Source: Oscillospiraceae bacterium
GTDB lineage: Bacteria; Bacillota; Clostridia; Oscillospirales; Acutalibacteraceae
Length of the DNA stretch: 64,000 nt
NCBI GenBank assembly: GCA_003514385.1
Contig: DOQR01000006.1
Span: forward strand, 62,001-126,000
Direction of reading: 5' to 3'
The notes below the pieces were generated by a model. The model did not search any database. It was not told the DNA's origin and saw nothing but the letters and a program-made list of their open reading frames with translations. A program made the position numbers and the translations under genes. Shown here piece by piece: positions 1 through 7,054 of this stretch. The stretch's first letter is position 1, and each line of letters opens with the position of its first letter.

Positions 1-817
1 TTATTCCCCACATCGCAGAGCTGTTGACAACAACGCTCTCGCACGCCGCGCGAACCAGTGCCCTGACCGCGCCGTCCGCGACTTTCTTTGGCATCATATG
101 CATCAGTTTAGATATTTTTTCCGCCTCGCGCCGGCTCAGAAGCATTTCGAGCAGCGCGTCGCAGTCGTCTGTATTGATATCCCCTGCGACAAGGTCGGCG
201 GCGATATCCGAGCCGTCATACGCCGGGACAACGCCGATAACACGCTTGACATCCTGATCCGCGCCGTACAGCTCGAAGTACATCTCCGCTACGGTCGCGC
301 CCATGCTCACGGGAATCAGATCGACCTTTTCGCACTGCCTCTGTTCTTTGACCATTGCGATAAATTCGCGCAGCAGACGGGCGTTTTCGTCCGCCCTGCC
401 GAAGATATCATATGCGAAGAAATAAAGATTCTCTTCGCCGATAATATCCGCGAGCGCATTGAGGGGCACCATCTTATATATGTATCTCTTCTCGCCGGCG
501 GTGCATTCGCCGACGGGACGATAATAGCCGACAACCTCGGCTCTGACTTTTCTCATGGAGTCGGGCGTGCAGCTGAGCGGTTCGAGCATCACGCGCACAG
601 CCTTGTCGAGCGCCGCAGTAAAGCCGCAGTCGCGCCGAAGAAGCATCATCCGCGCGGCGGACGGGGCGACCGACTTGACGAGTGCGTCTATATCGGGATC
701 GAACGGCCAGAGATTGCGAATCTTTTCGCCGTTTTCGTCCGTCTCTATCACCCGCGACTGCCCTATGCCCGGTATTATTATGCACGGACGGTATCCGTGC
801 GCTGATTCTGAGTTCAT
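1..817 (-). CDS. LCAT/PGAP1-type alpha/beta hydrolase, partial (C-terminus beyond window)
   Basis: The gene reads leftward from an ATG at 817 and is still open at base 1, so the C-terminus lies outside the window. The 272 visible residues begin with a GYRPCIIIPGIGQS segment, the usual first strand and oxyanion region of lecithin-cholesterol acyltransferase-like lipases. Further on comes PVSMGATVAEMYFE, a variant nucleophile elbow (V-S-M-G in place of G-H-S-x-G) whose serine is probably catalytic. No signal peptide is visible at this start. The arrangement resembles the secreted hydrolase at 22275-24188, including the LEPLxC and YFxAYD-like segments, so the two are probably paralogues. The substrate (lipid ester or other) is not evident. 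The family call is fairly safe. Confidence 0.7.
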   Translation of the reverse strand, partial: MNSESAHGYRPCIIIPGIGQSRVIETDENGEKIRNLWPFDPDIDALVKSVAPSAARMMLLRRDCGFTAALDKAVRVMLEPLSCTPDSMRKVRAEVVGYYRPVGECTAGEKRYIYKMVPLNALADIIGEENLYFFAYDIFGRADENARLLREFIAMVKEQRQCEKVDLIPVSMGATVAEMYFELYGADQDVKRVIGVVPAYDGSDIAADLVAGDINTDDCDALLEMLLSRREAEKISKLMHMMPKKVADGAVRALVRAACESVVVNSSAMWGI

Positions 818-944
818 GTGAGTTTCCACCGTTTCGGTTATTCAACCGAACTTGATTTTAGAATCATTTTACTAAAAAATTAGGAAAATTTCAACATAAA
901 AGTGCAATAAAAATGTAAAAAAATAGTTTTGTTCGCATAAAGCA

Positions 945-973
945 TTGACAGCAGAAAATGCATTTGCTATAGT
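945..973 (+). promoter_or_regulatory. Sigma-A promoter for the 1150 gene
   Basis: A consensus TTGACA at 945-950 and TATAGT at 968-973 are separated by 17 bases. It faces the gene starting at 1150 and would leave a leader of about 170 bases. The rest of the 332-base gap from 818 to 1149 is AT-rich and shows nothing else I can support. Confidence 0.75.
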
Positions 974-1149
974 TATTGTGCTGTTTTGCGACAGAAGTTA
1001 TATAAAAGCGACAGAATAATGCATATCCACTTCATATTCAACGATATTTTATCTGCCCGTATTTATATGCTCCGTTATCATCACTGCCATTTGTCCGTAC
1101 CACAGTTGGGAAGGTACAGATAAAAATAAAAAATATGGAAGGGAAAAAC

Positions 1150-1995
1150 ATGTTTGACAGAAAGAATTTTATCAAAATTGTAATTGCCGCCTGCACCATT
1201 TTTTCGGCGCTTATCGGCGCACTGACCGGTAAACTTGACAAGCCGGCCGCTCCCCCCGAGGGTGCTACGCTGGTCAGCGACAAGAATATCGTGCTCACCG
1301 ATGCAATTACAAAGGCTCAGGGCCTGACAAACGACGGAGAGTATTTTTATTTCAGCGGCAAAACAACCCTGACAAAAATGGCTCTCGACGGCGAGACAAC
1401 CGTAATTAAGAAGGTAGCCGCTATCCCCGTCGAGCTCACCTCCAAATACAACAGCAACCATCTCGGCGGTCTCTCCTACTACAACGGCAAGATCTATGCC
1501 GCGCTTGAAGACAACCAGTTCTATAAGCATCCGCTTATCGCAGTTTATGATGCGGAGACTCTTGAGTACACCGGCGAGTTCTTTGAGGTCAGCAACCAGT
1601 CCCACATGGCATGGTGCGCTGTCAACCCCGAGGACGGACTCATCTACACCTCCGATTGGTCGAACGCCACTCAGCTCAACGTTTATTCCGTTGACGGTTT
1701 TGAGTATGTAAAGACCATCGAGCTGTCCGCTCCCATCGACAGAGTCCAGGGTGCAGAGTTCTACAAGGGCACTCTCTATCTCTCCAGCGATGTCAAGAAC
1801 GACACTAAGCCGATTCTCGCTATAGACGTTTCCACAGGCGTTGTCTCCACAGCATTCAACACCAACCTCGGTAAGGGCTTTGAGGCCGAAGACGTCACCA
1901 TTCTTCCCATGGACGACGGTTCCCTGTTCCACATCATTGCGGCAGGCAAGTCTCGCCTCAATATCCATTTCAGTCACTACTCCATCGACGAGTAA
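1150..1995 (+). CDS. Secreted or membrane-anchored beta-propeller-like protein, tandem paralogue 1
   Basis: This 281-residue protein has an N-terminal hydrophobic segment (about residues 6-22) after a basic start, so it is probably exported or anchored. The rest is rich in short beta-strand blocks such as QGLTNDGEYFYFSG, HLGGLSYYNGKIYAAL and RVQGAEFYKGTLYLSS, the look of a WD/NHL-type propeller. I chose ATG 1150 rather than the in-frame ATG at 1135 because GGAAGGG sits six bases before it. It has its own promoter and terminator. The next gene (2129-3013) matches it block for block, so the pair arose by duplication. No enzymatic motif is visible and the function is unknown. Confidence 0.75.
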   Translation: MFDRKNFIKIVIAACTIFSALIGALTGKLDKPAAPPEGATLVSDKNIVLTDAITKAQGLTNDGEYFYFSGKTTLTKMALDGETTVIKKVAAIPVELTSKYNSNHLGGLSYYNGKIYAALEDNQFYKHPLIAVYDAETLEYTGEFFEVSNQSHMAWCAVNPEDGLIYTSDWSNATQLNVYSVDGFEYVKTIELSAPIDRVQGAEFYKGTLYLSSDVKNDTKPILAIDVSTGVVSTAFNTNLGKGFEAEDVTILPMDDGSLFHIIAAGKSRLNIHFSHYSIDE

Positions 1996-2015
1996 GGCTG
2001 CCTGACAGCTAAAAC

Positions 2016-2057
2016 AAAAACGCAGTTTCGGTCAAGGCCGTTACTGCGTTTTTTTAT
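2016..2057 (+). terminator. Intrinsic terminator after the 1150 gene
   Basis: The inverted repeat AAAAACGCAGT/ACTGCGTTTTT encloses about 16 bases and runs straight into a T-rich tract. Confidence 0.9.
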
Positions 2058-2128
2058 TTTTACGATTGACATATCACTCTGTTTTTGCTAAGTTATAATC
2101 AGAACGGCAACAAACAGGAGGTTTTCAT

Positions 2129-3013
2129 ATGCAGTATATCGAAATTCTCAAAAAGGCTATATTATTAATGCGCCGACTTGCCGCTCTCACGCTCGCGGCG
2201 TTCATGACTTTTCTCTCCGTCCTGACTCTCGGGATAGACGCACTCTCCGCGGGCAAGAGACACCCCGAGGTATCAAAAGTCAATGTATTGCTCATCGGCG
2301 CGGCGGAGCGCTCGCAGGGCATAACGACAGACGGCAAATACTACTATTTCAGCTCGAAATGGGGGCTGACAAAGTCCGAGCTCGACGGCAAGACGCGCGT
2401 CAAGTCGAACCCGCTCGCCATCCCGAAAAAGCTCAAGGACGAATACGGCCTCGCGCACATAGGCGGCATCAGCTACTCGAAAGCCGACAACTGCATCTAC
2501 GCCGGACTCGAGGACAGCAAGGTCTGGAAGTATCCCGTCGTCGCGGTCTATGACGCGGACACGCTGAAGTTCACCGGCAGATATCATATTCTCGACAACA
2601 CCCGTCACACGCGCGGGCTGCCCTGGGTCGCGGTCGACAACGACAATGGGCTGCTCATCGCCCTCGACCATTCAAAGAACGCAAACGAGCTGATTTTCTA
2701 TAACATATCGGACAATATGAAATATGTCAAAACGGTGAAGCTCAGCGAGACGGTCAGGCGCATTCAGGGCGCGGAGATGTACAAAGGCATGCTCTACGCC
2801 GCGACAAACGACGACACTCAGGCAATATATAAAATCGATCCCGTCAGCGGCGAAGTTTCAAAATACTTCGACCGCAACCTGACCAAAGGCAGCGAGGGCG
2901 AGGGCATCACGGTTCTCGAGACTGCGGACGGCGCAGTGTTCCACGCGATAGACATGGGTCCGCTGTTCATCAATGCCTTCATCCGCAGCTACGCGCCGGT
3001 TGAAGAGGGATAA
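2129..3013 (+). CDS. Secreted beta-propeller-like protein, tandem paralogue 2
   Basis: The protein has 294 residues. AGGAGG at 2116-2121 stands seven bases before the ATG. Residues about 15-45 form an export signal (basic, then LAALTLAAFMTFLSVL). The mature part shares the QGITTDGKYYYFSS, HIGGISY, YAGLEDS.VWKYPVVAVYDADTLKFTG and RIQGAEMYKGMLYAAT blocks with the product of 1150-1995, in the same order. The copies have diverged and this one uses more GC-rich codons. A propeller or lactonase-like fold is an inference from the strand pattern. No catalytic residues are recognised and the role is unknown. Confidence 0.75.
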   Translation: MQYIEILKKAILLMRRLAALTLAAFMTFLSVLTLGIDALSAGKRHPEVSKVNVLLIGAAERSQGITTDGKYYYFSSKWGLTKSELDGKTRVKSNPLAIPKKLKDEYGLAHIGGISYSKADNCIYAGLEDSKVWKYPVVAVYDADTLKFTGRYHILDNTRHTRGLPWVAVDNDNGLLIALDHSKNANELIFYNISDNMKYVKTVKLSETVRRIQGAEMYKGMLYAATNDDTQAIYKIDPVSGEVSKYFDRNLTKGSEGEGITVLETADGAVFHAIDMGPLFINAFIRSYAPVEEG

Positions 3014-3034
3014 ATAAAAAGCCGAACATTATAT

Positions 3035-3075
3035 AAAAAAAGTACAGCCCGGTTATCCCGCAGCTGCACTTTTAG
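3035..3075. terminator. Bidirectional intrinsic terminator
   Basis: AAAGTACAGC pairs with GCTGCACTTT (one G-T pair), with A and T tracts on both sides. It can end both the plus-strand paralogue and the minus-strand cupin remnant. Confidence 0.75.
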
Positions 3076-3083
3076 CTTTTTAT

Positions 3084-3340
3084 TTAATACACGACCGCAT
3101 CGTCGGCGGTAAAGCCGCCGAGCGAATTTTCTTTCACCTGGATACACACAAAAGTTATCCCGGAATCCGCGCGGAAGAGAACTGTCTTTTGGCTTTCGGC
3201 GCAATTCTCGGCCAGTCGCCCTCGGCGAGAGCCACTTCCTCGCCGTCGATAACGGCTTTGCCCTTGCCGGAAATAACGCCGTATATCTCTTCGTTGCTCT
3301 TGTGCGAATGGACGAACGGAACGCCTGCGCCCGCCATCGG
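3084..3340 (-). pseudogene. Cupin-domain protein, 5'-truncated and frameshifted
   Basis: Reading leftward, the sequence encodes a typical small cupin stretch: GAGVPFVHSHKSNEEIYGV, ISGKGKAVIDGEEVAL and EGDWPRIAPKAKRQF, with the metal-binding H-x-H and E. The frame then breaks near 3160-3170. Two extra bases in a GCGCG run account for the shift, and the expected ending ITFVCIQVKENSLGGFTADDAVVY resumes in another frame to a TAA at 3084-3086. The N-terminal part upstream of about 3337 is missing and is replaced directly by the end of an azlD-like gene on the opposite strand. Both lesions suggest a dead gene. Confidence 0.75.
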
Positions 3341-3515
3341 TCTGCTCGTCGTTTATTGCTTCAAAGACGTCGCCTCAAGCGGAACCTACGGCATACCGGA
3401 AATTCTGTTGGTGCTGCTGATAATCGTCCTGCACAAATGGAAGAAAAACACGCTGCTGAGCATCGGCGGCGGCACCGCGCTCTATATGCTGCTCGTGCAG
3501 ACGGTGTTCAAATAA
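3337..3515 (+). pseudogene. azlD: AzlD-type branched-chain amino acid transport subunit, C-terminal remnant
   Basis: The plus strand from about 3337 encodes LLVVYCFKDV, GIPEILLVLLIIVLHKWKK and NTLLSIGGGTALYMLLVQ before a TAA at 3513-3515. This is the characteristic end of AzlD, the small partner of the AzlC exporter. The first half of azlD and any azlC are absent. An open frame does continue upstream to 3189, but there it is only the antisense of the cupin remnant, so the combined frame is a fusion artefact. The 3' end abuts the convergent MGMT-like gene. Confidence 0.7.
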
Positions 3516-3824
3516 TCAGGTGCGCCACTGATATTTTTGAAGATCGACTCTGCCCGATTCATCGAACTCCACGCCCTCCTCTTCGAGGAGGGTCTTTTGC
3601 ATATCCTCACCGCCGAACGCGAACGCGGAGGAAGTCTCGCCCAGGCGGTTTACCACCCTGTGGCACGGGATAACGCCCGGCTCAGGGTTGACATGTAGAG
3701 CATAGCCGACGACGCGCGACCAGCGCGGATTGCCGGCGAGAGTCGCTATTTGCCCGTAAGTCGCAACGCAGCCGCGCGGGATTTTTCGGACAACGTCGTA
3801 TATCAATTCGAATGTGGTTTTCAT
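3516..3824 (-). CDS. MGMT-family DNA alkyltransferase-like protein
   Basis: This 102-residue protein matches the C-terminal DNA-binding and active-site domain of O6-alkylguanine-DNA alkyltransferases. It has the helix-turn-helix GCVATYGQIATLAG and the active-site box IPCHRVVN, with the methyl-acceptor cysteine present, so it is not an alkyltransferase-like protein with tryptophan there. It lacks the N-terminal domain of Ada/Ogt, as is common in short MGMT-family members of Firmicutes. ATG 3824 is preferred over a GTG three codons upstream. The gene is convergent with the azlD remnant; their stop codons are adjacent. Repair activity is an inference from the family. Confidence 0.85.
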   Translation of the reverse strand: MKTTFELIYDVVRKIPRGCVATYGQIATLAGNPRWSRVVGYALHVNPEPGVIPCHRVVNRLGETSSAFAFGGEDMQKTLLEEEGVEFDESGRVDLQKYQWRT

Positions 3825-3872
3825 CTCAATCACCCAAAATTATTTTAACTTATTCTACGCCTGAAATGCAAT

Positions 3873-3908
3873 AAAAAAAGACGATGACAGCAAAAGCTGT
3901 TACCGTCT
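3873..3908 (-). terminator. rrf: Terminator downstream of 5S rRNA
   Basis: On the minus strand GACGGTAACAGC and GCTGTCATCGTC form a hairpin with a TTTT loop, followed by seven T residues. Confidence 0.85.
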
Positions 3909-3953
3909 CTGAAAAGAAAACAGCCTTCCTATTGGAAAGCTGAATTCACAAAT

Positions 3954-4069
<116 letters not shown>

Positions 4070-4112
4070 TTCGGAGCGATTTTTGTATGACCGCTCTCTC
4101 AAGTGCTCAGAT

Positions 4113-4141
4113 ATAATACAACATTTCACGACAAAAGTCAA
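4113..4141 (-). promoter_or_regulatory. Promoter of the solitary 5S gene
   Basis: On the minus strand TTGACT (complement of 4136-4141) and TATTAT (complement of 4113-4118) are 17 bases apart, about 45 bases before the 5S start. Confidence 0.8.
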
Positions 4142-4170
4142 GGGATTTTTTCAAACTTTTTTAAAAAATC

Positions 4171-4674
4171 TTAAACTTTTTGGCACACCTCGGTTATCTC
4201 GCCGATATAAATGCGGTGATAGTCGCCGTTATGGTAGTTTTTCTCTATTTCGGGCACCAAAAATTTTGAGGGATCCATATCCGCAAAGGCTATCTTTTTG
4301 CAGGCTATAATTAAATTTGCCTCTTCAAACGCCAAGCTCCCGCCAAGCTCTACAGCACTCAAGTTGCACTCTTTAGCCTTGTCATAGTCGCGCCCGCTCT
4401 TCGCGCCGCAGAAAGAGAGCGCCTTTTTATATTCGCCGCCGAAAAACGAGAGCGTAAAATCGCCGTACTTCTCCATGAATTCATATGTGTATCTCTGCGG
4501 GCGCACGAAAACCGCGACAACATCCTTGCCCCACAGCTCGCCTATCATGCCCCAGCTGACGGTCATAGTATTATAATCACCCGCTTTGCCGGCGGTCAGC
4601 AGTGCCCAATCGTCCCTGATAAGGCGCGTGAAGCTGTCTTTTATATCGCATATATCTATTTTTTCAAAGTTCAT
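4171..4674 (-). CDS. Flavin reductase-like (FMN-binding split barrel) protein
   Basis: A 167-residue protein of the flavin reductase-like split-barrel family. Early residues give LLTAGKAGDYNTMTVSWGMIGELWGKDVV, where FMN contacts usually lie, then VRPQRYTYEFMEKYGDFTLSFF and a C-terminal HRIYIGEITEV. Close relatives are about this length and are often annotated as flavoredoxin-like or flavin reductase. It stands alone, transcribed away from the gene at 4892. The electron donor and substrate cannot be deduced. Confidence 0.8.
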   Translation of the reverse strand: MNFEKIDICDIKDSFTRLIRDDWALLTAGKAGDYNTMTVSWGMIGELWGKDVVAVFVRPQRYTYEFMEKYGDFTLSFFGGEYKKALSFCGAKSGRDYDKAKECNLSAVELGGSLAFEEANLIIACKKIAFADMDPSKFLVPEIEKNYHNGDYHRIYIGEITEVCQKV

Positions 4675-4891
4675 GCAAATACCCCTTTTCTCGCTTGATT
4701 CTTCTCTGTAATTGACCGAAGTTTAGAAATATGTTATACTTATGTTATAATTACAAATAATAGAAATTCAATTAACATAAACGGCGCGTTTGGAAAAGTC
4801 TTCGGTTCCCGCACATATATTATATGCCGCTTTTTGCGCGATGCAAGATTTTTCTTTGCGGCGCCGGATGGAAGAGAAAGGAATTGATGTT

Positions 4892-5575
4892 ATGCCGGAG
4901 CAGAACATACCGGAGATCAAAGGAAGTCTCAGAGACTTCATGCTCAAAGTTCCCGAACCGATTTACCGCTGCAGCGGAATCAAAATACTCGGCAGACGAA
5001 TTAAGTCGGTGCTTTTTTCGACCGACGCGAGCATCATCAGAAACACTAACGCAGACGCGGTCATCGCAGTCTATCCGTTCACCCCTCAGCCCGTGATAAC
5101 CCAGGCTGTCATGGTGGCGGCGGATGTGCCGGTCTTTGTCGGAGTCGGCGGAGGACTGACGCAGGGTCACAGAGTCGTCAACCTCGCCCTGCACGCCGAG
5201 TTTCAGGGCGCAATAGGCGTTGTCGTAAACGCGCCGACGAGAAACGAGACGATAAAAGAGCTGCACAGAACTATAGACGTGCCGATAGTTGTCACCGTGC
5301 TCAGCGAGGACGAGGACATTCAGGGACGCATCGACGCGGGCGTCAGCATCCTGAACATATCCTCAGCCGGCAGAACGCCGCAGGTCGTGCGCAGCATCAG
5401 GGAGCGCTTCCCGGATATCCCGATAATCGCGACAGGCGGTCCGACGGAGGAGAGCATACTCGCCACCGTCGAAGCGGGAGCGAACGCGATAACCTGGACT
5501 CCCCCGTCAAACGGCGATGTGTTCAAAGACATTATGGACAAGTACCGCCACGGCGAACCCCACCCGGATTTTTAA
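4892..5575 (+). CDS. TIM-barrel protein of the conserved hydrolase-annotated family
   Basis: The protein has 227 residues if it starts at ATG 4892, which has AAAGGAA eight bases upstream; the open frame extends further 5' without a ribosome site. It has repeated beta-alpha units with glycine-rich phosphate-binding style loops: VFVGVGGGLTQGHRVVN, GAIGVVVNAPT, VSILNISSAGRT, IPIIATGGPTEESI and GANAITWTPPSNG. The last two look like the strand 7 and 8 phosphate loops of HisA/HisF/ThiG-like barrels. This family is widespread in Clostridia and usually labelled just hydrolase; its reaction is not established as far as I know. A terminator follows at once. Confidence 0.75.
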   Translation: MPEQNIPEIKGSLRDFMLKVPEPIYRCSGIKILGRRIKSVLFSTDASIIRNTNADAVIAVYPFTPQPVITQAVMVAADVPVFVGVGGGLTQGHRVVNLALHAEFQGAIGVVVNAPTRNETIKELHRTIDVPIVVTVLSEDEDIQGRIDAGVSILNISSAGRTPQVVRSIRERFPDIPIIATGGPTEESILATVEAGANAITWTPPSNGDVFKDIMDKYRHGEPHPDF

Positions 5576-5578
5576 TCG

Positions 5579-5617
5579 AATCAGCCGCCCGGAGAGATAC
5601 TCCGAGCGGCTGATTTT
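5579..5617 (+). terminator. Terminator after the TIM-barrel gene
   Basis: AATCAGCCGC pairs with GCGGCTGATT around an inner CGGAG/CTCCG stem; a short TTTT follows. Confidence 0.75.
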
Positions 5618-5625
5618 GCAGGCTG

Positions 5626-5653
5626 TTGACTTTTCCGGGCGTGGTGATATAAT
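5626..5653 (+). promoter_or_regulatory. Promoter for the DUF3784-like gene
   Basis: TTGACT at 5626-5631 and TATAAT at 5648-5653 with a 16-base spacer, 31 bases before the start codon. Confidence 0.8.
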
Positions 5654-5684
5654 AAGCACGAAAACCAACAGGGAGGTAACAGTT

Positions 5685-6005
5685 ATGGATATTTTCGAAC
5701 TCATTCTGCTCTGCGCCCTTGCGGCGGTATTCTATGTCTGTGCTCTGCTCCTTTGTGGCGGCAGGATATCGCTCATTCACAGCTATCAGCGCAAAAATGT
5801 CAGCGAAGAAAACGCAGGTGCTTACGCAAAGCTCTACGCATTGGTCATGTTCTTTGTCGGCAGCGGCCTGCTCGCCGCCGGTGCAATAAATTATATCACG
5901 TATATCACGCACGCGGCTTGGGGCTTCATCGCTCTCGGTGTATGCTTTGTCGCGGCAATCGCCATAGCAATAACCGCTCAGCTGAAATACAATGTTGCCA
6001 AATAA
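5685..6005 (+). CDS. Small membrane protein, DUF3784-like
   Basis: A 106-residue membrane protein with three hydrophobic segments, roughly residues 3-22, 47-69 and 75-97, separated by a polar stretch SYQRKNVSEENAGAYAKLYA. This pattern fits the DUF3784 family found in Firmicutes, whose role is unknown. GGGAGGT lies seven bases before ATG 5685 and a good promoter precedes it, so the longer frame reaching back to 5517 is not used. It is monocistronic. Confidence 0.75.
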   Translation: MDIFELILLCALAAVFYVCALLLCGGRISLIHSYQRKNVSEENAGAYAKLYALVMFFVGSGLLAAGAINYITYITHAAWGFIALGVCFVAAIAIAITAQLKYNVAK

Positions 6006-6037
6006 CAACTGACCGCCAAATATAACACTGTAATAAA

Positions 6038-6070
6038 CCGCCGTCGGAACTGATACTTCCGGCGGCGATA
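6038..6070 (+). terminator. Hairpin between the DUF3784-like gene and truB
   Basis: CCGCCGTCGGAA and TTCCGGCGGCG form an imperfect hairpin followed by an AT-rich, partly T-rich stretch. Confidence 0.5.
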
Positions 6071-6146
6071 TTTATTATTTTGCTTTTAATCGGCGGAAAA
6101 TACTTTCGATGCGGTCATGTATACAGCACCGGCATTAACTTCAACT

Positions 6147-7040
6147 TTATTTTATCAATAGTCTCTTTACTTTTATCTCGCCGTCCGATACTTCGCCCAT
6201 GCCGAGGAATTCGTTTCCAGGCGCAATGACGCGCACAAGCTCGTTTTCCTGCGGGGCTTTGAGATAGAGCCGCTCAAGACTCAGCTCGCCGCCGTTTTTG
6301 AATCTCCGCGCCTGCGGCTCGGTGACGGTCACGAATCTGTAAGAGCCGAGAGCCTGCTCGATCGGAATAATTTTTTCTTCGATTTTGCCGCTCTGCGCAA
6401 GTTCCGCGAGTTCATCGAGGGTTACGCATCCGTCTATCGGGAACCCGTTTGCCTTTGTGCGGCGCAGCGCCGTCATAACGGCTCCGCAGCCGAGCTTTTC
6501 GCCGATGTCGGCGACGAGCGAGCGGATATAGGTGCCCGCCGAGCACTCGACGGATATTGTATATTCACCGTTTTTTTCGTCGCAGCCAACAAGTGATATT
6601 GAAGAAATATTAACAGTCCTGCTCTCGCGCTCGACTTCTATCCCCTGCCGCGCGAGCTTATATAACCTCACGCCGTTTTGCGAGATGGCGGAATACATCG
6701 GCGGCACCTGCTCTATCGTGCCCGAAAAGCTCTGCAATGCGGATTCAAAATCCGCGCGCGAGGCGTTTACCTCCCGCGTTTCGAGCACTTCACCGGTGAT
6801 ATCGAGCGTGTCGGTAACAGTGCCGAGCCTTAAAGATGCGATATACGCCTTGTCGTGCGACGGGAGCAGTTCGCAAAAGCGGGTAGCTCCGCCGAGCAGG
6901 ACAGGCAGAACGCCTGTCGCCATGGGGTCGAGCGTCCCGGTGTGCCCGGTCTTTTTGACGCCCGTCATTCGGCGGACACGCGCCGCCGCAACGAACGAGG
7001 TCATGCCCTCAGGCTTGTCAATGAGCAGAATCCCTGTCAT
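6147..7040 (-). CDS. truB: tRNA pseudouridine(55) synthase TruB
   Basis: A 297-residue TruB, the enzyme that makes pseudouridine 55 in the T-loop of tRNAs. It begins with GILLIDKPEGMTS and carries the catalytic motif GHTGTLDPMATGVLP with the nucleophile aspartate at residue 38. Further conserved blocks are MYSAISQNGVRLYKLAR, CSAGTYIRSL (residues about 168-177) and a C-terminal PUA-like region. Length is normal. It lies 14 bases downstream of the glycosyltransferase fusion and is probably co-transcribed with it, since no terminator separates them; the usual rbfA or ribF neighbours are not present. Confidence 0.95.
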   Translation of the reverse strand: MTGILLIDKPEGMTSFVAAARVRRMTGVKKTGHTGTLDPMATGVLPVLLGGATRFCELLPSHDKAYIASLRLGTVTDTLDITGEVLETREVNASRADFESALQSFSGTIEQVPPMYSAISQNGVRLYKLARQGIEVERESRTVNISSISLVGCDEKNGEYTISVECSAGTYIRSLVADIGEKLGCGAVMTALRRTKANGFPIDGCVTLDELAELAQSGKIEEKIIPIEQALGSYRFVTVTEPQARRFKNGGELSLERLYLKAPQENELVRVIAPGNEFLGMGEVSDGEIKVKRLLIK

Positions 7041-7054
7041 GTTTTTCTCCGTTT

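Noticed and set aside
98..845. Two long frames (98-805 plus, 474-845 minus) at the left edge
   Set aside because: The true gene is the minus-strand hydrolase from 817 that is open at the window edge; the others are shadows with low-complexity arginine-rich products.
2066..2099. A TTGACA and TATAAT pair before the second propeller-like gene
   Set aside because: The spacer is 22 bases, too long for a standard sigma-A promoter; either element may be real, but not as this pair.
3189..3515. A 108-codon plus-strand frame that looks like a membrane protein
   Set aside because: Its first half is antisense of a cupin remnant and only its last 59 codons are azlD. It is a fusion artefact, reported as two pseudogenes.
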